Source: Nocardioides immobilis (GTDB lineage Bacteria; Actinomycetota; Actinomycetes; Propionibacteriales; Nocardioidaceae). Taken from it: a stretch of DNA of 64,000 nucleotides. This document shows, piece after piece, positions 44,185 to 52,388 of the stretch. The translations under genes and the position numbers were made by a program. The DNA lies in assembly GCF_003515065.1 (NCBI RefSeq), contig NZ_QXGH01000011.1, forward strand, positions 1 to 64,000, written 5' to 3'. A model generated the notes under the pieces. That model was given only the letters and a program-made list of their open reading frames with translations. It had not been told where the DNA came from and did no database searches. Every line of letters begins with the position of its first letter. Positions within the stretch are counted from its first letter, which is position 1.

Positions 44185-44206
44185 GGAACAGCACACCGAG
44201 GTGCGC
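44164..44206. other. attR, right attachment site
   Basis: The minus strand reads GGTGTGCTGTTCCT (comM) and then AGACAGTAGTGCTTAACCCC (element). The core CT corresponds to plus-strand AG at 44184-44185. Joined with attL, it gives an attP whose half-sites match in inverted form at 12 of 19 positions, with conserved outer GGGTTA and inner GTCT. Confidence 0.8.
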
Positions 44207-45124
44207 GCGACTGATCTCGCCCGGCCGCACCTGGCCGCGCCCGCCGCCGACGATGCTGGCCTTGCTCGCGTCGTGGTGCGGTGCGGCAAACGGCGGCCGG
44301 GTCACCATCCCCCGCGCCGGATCCAGGACGCCGGCCAGCGAGTGGACCGCCGTGAGCTCCAGGGACTCCTCCGCCGTCAGGTCCGGGAGGATCGTCGGCA
44401 TCCGCTCGGCGATGCTGGTCTTGCCGGCGCCCTTGGGGCCGGACAGCAGGATCGGGTGACCGCCGGCGGCGGCGACCTCGACGGCGTACTTCACGTCGCG
44501 CAGACCGTGCAGGTCGGCGAAGTCCAGCTCGTCGAGCCGCTCCTCGCCGCGCCACGTGAGCAGCTGCGTGCCCGAGGCCGCCGCCACCGGCGGCGCGGCC
44601 GGCACCTCTTCCCCGCGCAGCTCGGCGACGACCTGCGACAGCGACCGCACCCCGAACACCACGACGCCCGGGACCATCGACGCCTCGCGCGCCTGGGGCT
44701 CCGGCACGAACACCCGGTCGATGCCGCGTTCGGCCGCGGCGAGCACCATCGGCAGGACGCCCATCGCCGGACGCAGCCCGCCCGACAGGGTCAGCTCCCC
44801 GATGAAAGCGGCGTTGCGCAGGACGACGGCCGGGACGGCGGCGTCAGCGGCCAGCAGGGCCACCGCGAGCGCCAGGTCGAAGTGCGTGCCGGACTTGGGG
44901 AGGTCGGCAGGTGAGAGCAGAAGCGTGATCCGCTTCGTCGCCGGCCACCGCAGGCCGCTGTTGATGATGGCCATCCTGATCCGGTCCTGGCCCTCGCGGA
45001 GCGCCGCGTCGCCGCGTCCGACCATCGTCACCGAGACCTGGCCGGGCGAGACGTCGGCCTGCACGTCGATCAGGTGGCCGAGCGCACCGTTCAGCGCGAC
45101 GGTGTGGGTGGTCGCGAACGGCAT
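44184..45124 (-). pseudogene. comM: comM (yifB) 5' part, cut by the inserted element
   Basis: Encodes the first 313 residues of the Mg-chelatase-like ATPase: MPFATTHTVALNGALGHLID, lon-like domain motifs (LLSPADLPKSGTHFDLALAV), Walker A in LLSGPKGAGKTSIAERMPTI and AAPHHDASKASIVGGG. It then runs into element DNA and stops at 44168 (DSSA, stop). ComM is a hexameric helicase that helps integrate transforming DNA in gamma-proteobacteria. The ATG overlaps the yraN stop by one base. Without the sensor/C-terminal part the fragment should be inactive. Confidence 0.92.
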
Positions 45125-45522
45125 CAGGCCAGCCCCGCCACGTGGTCGACGACTGCCGGCCCGCGCCGCGGCCGCAGCACCGCCACCAGGTCGACACGGG
45201 TGCCCTGCGGGCGGACACCGCGATCGGTCGCCCAGCGCTCCCCCAGCCGCTGGAGCCGCGCCAGCTTGGCGTCGGTGATCGCTTCGTGCGGTGTGCCGAC
45301 CTCGAGGCTGGTGCGGGTCTTGACCTCGCACACCACGAGGGTCGTGCCGTCACGGAGGACCAGGTCGATCTCACCCTCGTCGCACCGCCAGTTGCGCTCG
45401 AGGAGCACCAGGCCCTTCTCGACCAGGTGGCGCGCGGCCACGTCCTCGCCGTACTGCCCGAGTGCCTGTCGGGCCGCTGCCGTCGTCGGCCCCGCAGGGG
45501 ACCCCGCCGTTGTCTCTGTCAT
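45124..45522 (-). CDS. YraN/UPF0102 family putative endonuclease
   Basis: 132 residues. The PD-(D/E)XK-like core is clear: GQYGEDVAARHLVEKGLVLL, NWRCDEGEIDLVLRDGTTLV and VCEVKTRTSLEVGTPHEAI (E-I-D and E-V-K residues). The biochemical role is not established, although the family nearly always sits upstream of comM, as here. TGA and the comM ATG share one base. Confidence 0.9.
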   Translation of the reverse strand: MTETTAGSPAGPTTAAARQALGQYGEDVAARHLVEKGLVLLERNWRCDEGEIDLVLRDGTTLVVCEVKTRTSLEVGTPHEAITDAKLARLQRLGERWATDRGVRPQGTRVDLVAVLRPRRGPAVVDHVAGLA

Positions 45523-45633
45523 GTCCGCCAGCGTGGCCGGAGCCGCGGACGAATGGACCCGGCTCGGGCCGGCGCTGTGGAGAGACGCCGGCCCGTGCCG
45601 GAGCTGTGGATGGTTAGTGGCTCGCCCGGTGGC

Positions 45634-47427
45634 TCAGCCGACCAGCACCGGGTTGCTGCAGTAGGGGCGCTGACCCCAGACGTCGGCACCGCCGACGCTG
45701 ACTCCGAGCAGGTCGAAGAGCGGGCTCAGCAGGGTGTCGTTGACCGAGGTGACGACGGGGTTCAGCACCTGGCTCGTGAGCGACGAGGTGAGGTTCGTGA
45801 TGATCCCGGCGATCTGGCCGGCGTTGAGCGACACGTTGAGGCCCAGGATGTTCTTGGCCGTGATGGTCAGCACCGGCGGGTTGGGAACCGTAGTGACGCT
45901 GGCTGTGTTGATGCCGAGGTCACCCGAGCCGAGCTCGATCGGCTCGTCCCAGTCGGATGGGTTGTTCGGCACGCGGATCTGGGCCGTCTTGACCGTCGAG
46001 GGGTCGCCGGTCGAGACCCGCAGGCCGACCGTGCCGTTGATCTGCACCGAGACGACGGATCCGAGCAGCGACGTGAGGCCGTTCAGCAGCCCACCCAGTG
46101 CCCCGCTGCCGGCCACGGTCCCACTCACCGCCACCCGGCTGTAGATGGAGGCGCCGGCGACCCCGCTCGTCACCTGGACGTCCTCGCCGCTCGGGTCGGA
46201 CGGGGTCTCGCTGCCGCAGATGATGTCGGTCAGGGTGCCGCGGGCCGAGGCCACGCTCAGGGCGACCTCGGTGTCGGCGGAGACACTGAGCCCGAGGACG
46301 CTCGGCATCGAGACCGGGGACCCGTCGATCGACAGCGCGACCTGGGCGGTCTCCGCCGTACCTCCCCGCCTGCCGCAGCGGGTCCGAGCCTTCTCGATGA
46401 GCGAGAGGCTCGTCGTCAGGTTGGTGCCGAGCAGCGGGAGGTTCGCGGTCAGGCCGGGGATGCTGATCGCGTTGGTGCCGTTGGCGATGAGCACGGTGCC
46501 GGCCAGCAGGTCAAGGACGTTGATCGTGGCGGTCTCCGCGGCACCGGAGCCGGGCTCGGCACTCACCAGGTCGCCGACGTTGATCGACGGGCCGCCGAGC
46601 TGCGCCGCCACCATGTTGAGCACGTTGACGTCGGAGACACCGCCGTCGGCCTGCAGCACGTTGGCCGCCGCGATCAGCAGGGTGCCGGCGTTGATGTTGC
46701 TGCTGAGCAGCTCGTCGACCGATCCGAGGCCGAGCTCGAGCGCGATGTCGAGGAGGCTGACGTCCGCAGTGAGGAGGCCCTGGTAGCTGACCGCGTTGAG
46801 GTTGATCCCGCCCCCGAGGATGCCCCCGAGGATGGCGTTGAGCAGCGCGGAGTTGCTGGTGTTGAGGCGCGCGGCGTACGACCCGATGCTGAAGCAGGCG
46901 CTCTCCTCGGCCGTCGCGACCGCCGAGCGCTCGACGTCGCCGCTCGGGACGCCGGTGACACCCGCGAACGCGAAGGCCACGTCCGTGCCCGCGCGGACGA
47001 CGACGCCGTTCGGCGCCTCGCCGGCGGCGACCTGGACGGGAATCCCGCCGGCCTCGGGGAAGTCGCCGTCCTCGTCGACCTCGACCCAGAACGCTGCGAT
47101 GGTGGGGGTGTCGCCGACGGTGTTGTCGTCGTTGTTCGAGAGGCTCCAGCTGAGCTGGGTGGACGCGGACGGCTTGTCGCCGTCGCCCGCCTCGATCTCG
47201 GCGCGGGTGCGTCCGTCGATGAGCCGACCCATGTCGAGCGCCACCAGGTCGGCGACGGCCTGCATGTCGCGGGCGCCGGCCCGCTGCATGCCGAGGTCGA
47301 TCGCGAAGGCAGAGATCGTCAGCAGCACCAGGGTGGTGATCAGCGCGACCAGGACCGCGGTGGCGCCACGCTCGTCAGGCTCGCGACGGCTCAGCAGCCG
47401 CGGCCGCCGGGTGGAGCACCCGCTCAA
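45634..47427 (-). CDS. TadG-like pilus-associated protein, first copy
   Basis: 597 residues. N-terminal ERGATAVLVALITTLVLLTI is the prepilin-like TadE/TadG anchor helix, followed by FAIDLGMQRAGARDMQAVAD. The rest is a long beta-rich Gly/Ser/Asn/Leu extracellular region. It ends in VGGADVWGQRPYCSNPVLVG. The second TadG-like protein (48092-49831) ends in a related GGADV...C..P...G. TTG 47427 overlaps the TadE stop. Probably a surface or minor pilin component; the assembly ATPase and platform genes are not in this window. Confidence 0.8.
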   Translation of the reverse strand: MSGCSTRRPRLLSRREPDERGATAVLVALITTLVLLTISAFAIDLGMQRAGARDMQAVADLVALDMGRLIDGRTRAEIEAGDGDKPSASTQLSWSLSNNDDNTVGDTPTIAAFWVEVDEDGDFPEAGGIPVQVAAGEAPNGVVVRAGTDVAFAFAGVTGVPSGDVERSAVATAEESACFSIGSYAARLNTSNSALLNAILGGILGGGINLNAVSYQGLLTADVSLLDIALELGLGSVDELLSSNINAGTLLIAAANVLQADGGVSDVNVLNMVAAQLGGPSINVGDLVSAEPGSGAAETATINVLDLLAGTVLIANGTNAISIPGLTANLPLLGTNLTTSLSLIEKARTRCGRRGGTAETAQVALSIDGSPVSMPSVLGLSVSADTEVALSVASARGTLTDIICGSETPSDPSGEDVQVTSGVAGASIYSRVAVSGTVAGSGALGGLLNGLTSLLGSVVSVQINGTVGLRVSTGDPSTVKTAQIRVPNNPSDWDEPIELGSGDLGINTASVTTVPNPPVLTITAKNILGLNVSLNAGQIAGIITNLTSSLTSQVLNPVVTSVNDTLLSPLFDLLGVSVGGADVWGQRPYCSNPVLVG

Positions 47428-47921
47428 CTGACCCGTACCTCAGCCGTGTAGACGAGGTTGTCCGGCAGGATCGCGTTGATGCCCAGTCCGGGGATCAGGG
47501 AGTTGTCGCTGTAGGGGTACTCGAGGGTGACCCTGGCGCACTCGGAACCGGCCGGACCGGTCGTGCAGGCATCGATCACGATCGTGCAGGCGCCGTCGGC
47601 CCCGCCGGCGTGGATCAGGCCGCCACCCGCGGTGCACTCCACGTTGTACGAGTCGAGTGCGTCGTTGATGGCGGCTCGTGCGGCCGTCAGTCGGTCGCCG
47701 TCCGCCGTACCGGCGGGCCTGACCGCTGCTGCGCGGCCGCCTTCCGCCGCAGCCTGGCTCATCGCCTGGCGGAAGCTGAGCATGTAGCCGAACGCGATGA
47801 CACCGAACACGAGCATCACCAGGATCGGTAGCACGAGCGCGAACTCGAGGGCCGCTGCTCCCCGTTCCTCGCGACGTCGCCTACGACCGTCGCCTGCTCC
47901 CCATTGCAGCACTCGACGCAT
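47424..47921 (-). CDS. TadE-like minor pilin
   Basis: 165 residues. REERGAAALEFALVLPILVM is the standard TadE class III leader and hydrophobic helix, with processing expected before the AALEFALVLP stretch. A soluble domain with two Cys pairs follows (YNVECTAGGG, CTIVIDACTTGPAGSECARV). ATG 47921 has GGTGGAGGG just upstream. An in-frame ATG at 48017 with GGAG five bases upstream is an alternative that would add 32 residues. Operon with the first TadG gene. Confidence 0.82.
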   Translation of the reverse strand: MRRVLQWGAGDGRRRRREERGAAALEFALVLPILVMLVFGVIAFGYMLSFRQAMSQAAAEGGRAAAVRPAGTADGDRLTAARAAINDALDSYNVECTAGGGLIHAGGADGACTIVIDACTTGPAGSECARVTLEYPYSDNSLIPGLGINAILPDNLVYTAEVRVS

Positions 47922-47965
47922 GGCCCTCCACCTTCGCTCCCCCTGTGCTCCCTCAAGCACCGGAC

Positions 47966-47982
47966 AGGCAGTTTGACTGCCT
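47966..47982. repeat. Inverted repeat upstream of TadE
   Basis: AGGCAGT-ttg-ACTGCCT is a perfect palindrome in the gap between the second TadG gene and TadE. A second short hairpin, CCTAGT-N8-ACTAGG, lies at 48056-48075. They may be operator and terminator, respectively. The region 47922-48091 has no other feature. Confidence 0.5.
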
Positions 47983-48091
47983 AGCCGGACAGTAGTGCTG
48001 CCGTCGTATGCCGTCATCAGTTCTCCGTCTATTCGAACCGCTCGGGGACGGAGGTCCTAGTTCATTGGGACTAGGGCCGCATCCGTTGGAG

Positions 48092-49831
48092 TCATCCCCA
48101 GAGGGACGGCTGTCCGCAGACCGCCCCGACGGCGTACACGTCGGCGCCTCCGAACCGGAGGCCCACCATCCGCGAAACGGGTCCGATCAAGGTCTGGTTG
48201 ATGTTGTCGATGAGCGGCACCAGCGTCTTCTCCACGAAGTCGTTGCCGTTCAACGTCAGCTCGTTCACGATCGCGTTCGTCAGCGGCAGGGCACCGCCGA
48301 GCGGGGCCGTCTTGCCCCCGATCCTGACGTCGGTCACGGTCGGCACCACGCTCTGCGGGTCGAGGTAGACGGTGGTCCCCGTCTGCACCGGGGTGACGTC
48401 GTTGGGCGGGATCCGCAGGTTCGCGATCGACGTCCCTGCCGGCGCGCTCGTGGCGGCCGCGAGCCGGATGTGCAGATCGACCGAGACCTTGGAGTTCGGG
48501 AGCAGGATGCCGCCGAGCAGCCCGCTCAGCAGGCTGCCCAGGCCGAGGTCCTGCAGCACGGAGACCTTGATCTCCCCGGTGACGTCGAGCTCCGAGCTGA
48601 GGGAGTACGACGCGGGCTGGGTCCGGACCGCGACCGAGTACGTGTGCGGGTCGGCGGCCGTCCCGCTGCCGCAGTGGACCTCGGGAGGCGCGACCAGCTG
48701 CCCCTCTCCCTCGGCGATGCTCACCTGGAGGCTGCCCGACCCGGCGGTCGTCTGCAGGGTCGCCAGTCCCGGGATGCTGAGGCTCGGCAGGTTGACGAAA
48801 TTGACGCCGAGGCTGCCCTGGAGCTGGGCGGTGCGCGCGATGCTCTCCGGCGAGTTGGGCTCGCCGCAGGCCAGCTGCGCGGCCGAGATCAGCTTGATGC
48901 CACCGGTGAACTGGAAGCCCACGCCCGGCACACCGGCCTGGAAGTTGTCGATATCGAGGAAGTGCTCGCCCGTGGCGAGCCGCGCCGAGCCGACGATGTC
49001 GAGGACGCTCAGTGCGATCTCCAGCGCCGCACGGTCCGTCGGCGACACGTGCAGCACGTCGCCGACCGCGATGGCACCGAGCGGTGCCGAGACGGCGAGG
49101 ATGGTCTGCAGCGCGCTGATCGCGGCGCCGTTCGAGGAACCCGGCTCGTTGGACAGCACCTCGATCATCGCCCGGAGCAGGTTCGCGTAGGTCACCGTCC
49201 CCGTCAGGAGCTGCGTGGGGCTGCCGATGACGGACGTGGCGGCGAGGTCGCCCAGGGTGACGTCGGCGTCTGCCAGTGCGCGGTAGCTGACGAGGTCGAG
49301 GTTGACGCCGAGCAGGCGGTTGAGCGGCGCCAGCACGGTGCTGTCACCGGTCCGGATCGCCGCGACGAACGTGCCCAGCCGGTAGCAGGCTGAGCTTGAC
49401 GCGACGGCGAACGCCGTCCGGGTCACCGCGCCCGTCCCCTCCATCACCGAGTACTCGGTGTCGGCGCTCGCGATCACCCGAACGGCGGACGGCGGGTCGG
49501 TGGCGGTGTTCCAGACCTCGTTGTCGTAGGAGCCCCAGTCGACCTCGAGGGTGAGGCCCGTCCCGAGGATGTCGGAGTTGCGCGCCGCGCTCTTGCTGAC
49601 CGCGCTCGACGGGTCGCCGAGGTCGCCTTCCGCTGCGAGGGCCGCCTGGGTCCGACCACCCCGGATCTCGCGGGCGAGGTCGAGCGCGACGACGTCGGCC
49701 AGCGCCTGGAGGTCCGCCCGGGTCACGCGCTCCATGCCGAGGTCGACCACGATCGCGACGATGCCCATCAGCACCACGAGAACGAACGCAGTGAAGACCG
49801 CTACGGCCCCGCGCTCATTCCTGTCCTTCAC
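48092..49831 (-). CDS. TadG-like pilus-associated protein, second copy
   Basis: 579 residues. KDRNERGAVAVFTAFVLVVL then MGIVAIVVDLGMERVTRADL is the N-terminal anchor of TadG-like proteins. A long beta-rich exported region follows and the protein ends FGGADVYAVGAVCGQPSLWG. Overall layout and C-terminal motif match the first copy, so the two are paralogues. GTG 49831 is the start. It is transcribed toward TadE with a 170-bp gap holding palindromes. Confidence 0.78.
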   Translation of the reverse strand: MKDRNERGAVAVFTAFVLVVLMGIVAIVVDLGMERVTRADLQALADVVALDLAREIRGGRTQAALAAEGDLGDPSSAVSKSAARNSDILGTGLTLEVDWGSYDNEVWNTATDPPSAVRVIASADTEYSVMEGTGAVTRTAFAVASSSACYRLGTFVAAIRTGDSTVLAPLNRLLGVNLDLVSYRALADADVTLGDLAATSVIGSPTQLLTGTVTYANLLRAMIEVLSNEPGSSNGAAISALQTILAVSAPLGAIAVGDVLHVSPTDRAALEIALSVLDIVGSARLATGEHFLDIDNFQAGVPGVGFQFTGGIKLISAAQLACGEPNSPESIARTAQLQGSLGVNFVNLPSLSIPGLATLQTTAGSGSLQVSIAEGEGQLVAPPEVHCGSGTAADPHTYSVAVRTQPASYSLSSELDVTGEIKVSVLQDLGLGSLLSGLLGGILLPNSKVSVDLHIRLAAATSAPAGTSIANLRIPPNDVTPVQTGTTVYLDPQSVVPTVTDVRIGGKTAPLGGALPLTNAIVNELTLNGNDFVEKTLVPLIDNINQTLIGPVSRMVGLRFGGADVYAVGAVCGQPSLWG

Positions 49832-49918
49832 CCCTCGACAGTAAGACGCCGCGCCGTTTCTATTTCTGATAACGAGCGGACTGCCCGGAACTCTGGCCGA
49901 ACGGTCGTCGCGGCCTAG

Positions 49919-50227
49919 TCAGTTCTTAGGAGGCTCGATGTCCGAGTTGGCGAGCTCCTCGACGTTGACGTCCTTGAACGTCAGCACCTTCACGTTCTTC
50001 GCGAACCGCGCCGGGCGATACATGTCCCACACCCAGGCGTCACTGATGGTGACCTCGAAGAACACCTCACCGGCCTCGGTGCGGGCCTTCACGTCGACGG
50101 AGTTGCAGAGGTAGAACCGCCGATCGGTCTCCACGACGTACTTGAAGATCTTCACCACGTCGCGGTACTCGCGGTAGAGCGTCAGCTCTTGCTCGGTCTC
50201 GTACTTCTCGAGCTCCTCGGCACTCAC
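49919..50227 (-). CDS. DUF2469 family protein
   Basis: 102 residues: MSAEELEKYETEQELTLYRE, DVVKIFKYVVETDRRFYLCN, ARFAKNVKVLTFKDVNVEEL. Matches the small actinobacterial DUF2469 protein (Rv2901c in M. tuberculosis), always beside rnhB; its role is unknown. GTG 50227 overlaps the rnhB TGA (GTGA), so the pair is coupled. Confidence 0.9.
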   Translation of the reverse strand: MSAEELEKYETEQELTLYREYRDVVKIFKYVVETDRRFYLCNSVDVKARTEAGEVFFEVTISDAWVWDMYRPARFAKNVKVLTFKDVNVEELANSDIEPPKN

Positions 50228-50904
50228 AACGCCGACTCTATAGCCGGACCCTCGAGACCGGCGGCTCGACGCACGTTGACGAATCGCATCCGGTGGACGG
50301 GCGAGGGCCCGTGCTCGTCCAGCGCGGCCGTGTGGGTCGGCGTGATGTAGCCCTTGTGGGTGCGGAAGTCGTACGCCGGCCACTCCAGGTCGAGGTCGTC
50401 CATCAGCCGGTCGCGGGTCACCTTGGCGATCACCGACGCCGCCGCGACGCAGGCGGCGACGCGATCGCCCTTCCACACCGCGAGCCCCGGGGCGCCGAGG
50501 CCGTCGACGGGGAAGCCGTCGGTGAGGACGTACGACGGCGCGACGTCGAGCTTGGCGACCGCGCGGCGCAGCGCCTCGACGTTGGCGACGTGCATGCCCA
50601 GCCGGTCGCACTCCTCGTGGGACATCACCACGACCGACCACGAGACCGCCCGGCGCACGACCTGGTCGTAGCAGCGCTCGCGGGCCTTGGGCGTGAGCAG
50701 CTTGGAGTCCGCGAGCCCCGGCACGATGCCGGTCTTTCCTGCGGGCAGGATCGCCGCACCCGCCACGAGCGGCCCGGCGCAGGCTCCGCGTCCGGCCTCG
50801 TCGACGCCGGCGATCGGCTCGATGCCATGGCGGCGCAGAGCGCGCTCGTAGCCGTAGAGGCCGGCGTCGCGTCGTACGGTCAATCCTCGCGGCAGCGTCG
50901 ACAT
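50224..50904 (-). CDS. rnhB: Ribonuclease HII
   Basis: 226 residues. Removes ribonucleotides and RNA primers from DNA. Catalytic DE of IAGVDEAGRGACAGPLVAGA, the YVLTDGFPV strand (Asp) and SVIAKVTRDRLMDDL (Asp) are present. ATG 50904 (MSTLPRGLTVRRD) is used; the N-terminus is slightly longer than in E. coli, as in mycobacteria. Between lepB and DUF2469 in the conserved order. Confidence 0.95.
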   Translation of the reverse strand: MSTLPRGLTVRRDAGLYGYERALRRHGIEPIAGVDEAGRGACAGPLVAGAAILPAGKTGIVPGLADSKLLTPKARERCYDQVVRRAVSWSVVVMSHEECDRLGMHVANVEALRRAVAKLDVAPSYVLTDGFPVDGLGAPGLAVWKGDRVAACVAAASVIAKVTRDRLMDDLDLEWPAYDFRTHKGYITPTHTAALDEHGPSPVHRMRFVNVRRAAGLEGPAIESAL

Positions 50905-50927
50905 GGCGTCGTCCAGGTTAGTCCTGG

Positions 50928-51788
50928 TCAGTCCACCGTGGGCGGGTCGTCGGGCACCCCGTCGAACGCGCCGGGGTTGCTCACCCAGGTCCAACGGGCC
51001 CTCGGCCACACGAGGGAGAACACCTTGCCGACGACGAGGTCGGCGTCGACCCACGGGCTCTCGGCGCAGGTCTCGACGTCAGGGCCGCACATGTGGAAGC
51101 GGGAGTCCGCCGAGGACATCCGGTTGTCGCCCAGCACGAACAGCTTGCCCTCGGGGATCGGACCCACCGACCAGTCGCACTGGCCCTGGAAGACGGCAGC
51201 ACACTTGCCGTGCCGCTCGGCGATGTAGTCCGACTCGTCGATCGGCTCGCCGTTGACCAGGATCCGGCCCTCCTCGTCGCAGCACTCGATGACGTCGCCC
51301 TCGGTGCCGACGACACGCTTCACCAGGTGACCGCCGGTCGGGTAGAGCCCGACCTTCGAGAGCAGGTTCGCGAGTCCGGTGGGCGCGGGCTCGTTGCCCT
51401 GGAGCCAGCCACCCGGGTCCTCGAAGACGATGACGTCGCCCCGGGCCGGACCGCCGCCGAACCAGTAGGACACCTTCTGGACGAGGATCCGGTCGTTCTT
51501 GATCAGCCCCGGCTCCATCGACTCCGAGGGGATGTAGAACGCCTGGACGAAGAAGGTCTTGATCACGACCGCGAGCACGAGCGCGACGGCGAGCAGCAGG
51601 ATGCTCTCCTGCCAGACCGGCAGGTGCTTGCGCTCGCCGCCCTCGTCCCGCTTCTTGCTCACAGGCGCCTCGGCGTCATCGGTCGCGTCGTCGGTCGCGT
51701 CGGCGGGGCCGTCGGTCGTGCCGGTCGACGCGTCACCGTCGGTGGCGTCGTCGAGGGCGTCGGGCTCGCCGGCGGCGTCGGTCGTCAC
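50928..51788 (-). CDS. lepB: Signal peptidase I
   Basis: 286 residues. Cleaves Sec and Tat signal peptides at the outer face of the membrane. An acidic low-complexity N-terminus (about 55 residues) precedes one transmembrane helix (SILLLAVALVLAVVIKTFFV). The catalytic Ser is in FYIPSESMEPGL, the general-base Lys in HLVKRVVGTEGD, and the GKLFVLGDNRMSSADSR box follows. An insert with several Cys residues (ECCDEEG, GKCAAVFQGQCDW) may form disulfides. GTG 51788. Confidence 0.95.
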   Translation of the reverse strand: MTTDAAGEPDALDDATDGDASTGTTDGPADATDDATDDAEAPVSKKRDEGGERKHLPVWQESILLLAVALVLAVVIKTFFVQAFYIPSESMEPGLIKNDRILVQKVSYWFGGGPARGDVIVFEDPGGWLQGNEPAPTGLANLLSKVGLYPTGGHLVKRVVGTEGDVIECCDEEGRILVNGEPIDESDYIAERHGKCAAVFQGQCDWSVGPIPEGKLFVLGDNRMSSADSRFHMCGPDVETCAESPWVDADLVVGKVFSLVWPRARWTWVSNPGAFDGVPDDPPTVD

Positions 51789-51815
51789 AGGTACTGACTC
51801 TAGCCAGTGACCCGA

Positions 51816-52193
51816 TCAGGCCTCGCGGCGCTCCTTGATCTTGGCGGCCTTGCCGCGGAGGTTGCGCAGGTAGTAGAGCTTCGCCCGGCGCACGTCACCG
51901 CGGGTCACGATCTCGATCTGCTCGAAGATCGGCGAGTGGAGCGGGAAGGTCCGCTCGACACCGACACCGAAGGAGACCTTGCGGACGGTGAAGGTACGGC
52001 CGACGCCGCTGCCGTGGATCCGGATCACGACGCCCTGGAAGATCTGGACGCGGGACCGGTTGCCCTCGACGACCTTCACGTGCACCTTGACGGTGTCACC
52101 CGCGCGGAAGGCGGGGATGTCGTCGCGCTTCGCTGCGTTGCCGAGCTCGGCGACGACGGACGGGCCAGGATGAATGGGCGCAGGGTTGCTCAT
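51816..52193 (-). CDS. rplS: 50S ribosomal protein L19
   Basis: 125 residues, normal length. Typical motifs: [60 protein letters not shown] and the C-terminal [23 protein letters not shown] 52193 has AGGAG six bases upstream. The 195-bp region upstream contains its promoter; I see no recognised leader structure. Confidence 0.97.
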   Translation of the reverse strand: MSNPAPIHPGPSVVAELGNAAKRDDIPAFRAGDTVKVHVKVVEGNRSRVQIFQGVVIRIHGSGVGRTFTVRKVSFGVGVERTFPLHSPIFEQIEIVTRGDVRRAKLYYLRNLRGKAAKIKERREA

Positions 52194-52388
52194 GATATCT
52201 CCTCGCGAGTGCACACAGGTCAACCGCGGTATCGGGGTCGTGTTTCAGTGGTTCGTGATGCTTCAGTCGCGGCGGCGTGGTGTGTCGGTTCCCCTGTGGC
52301 AGAACCAGATCAAACGCAGAAGCGCCCGCGTCGCCGACGAACGATCATCGCACAACCCCGAGCAGCGTCGGTAATCGCGGGTCGGGCC

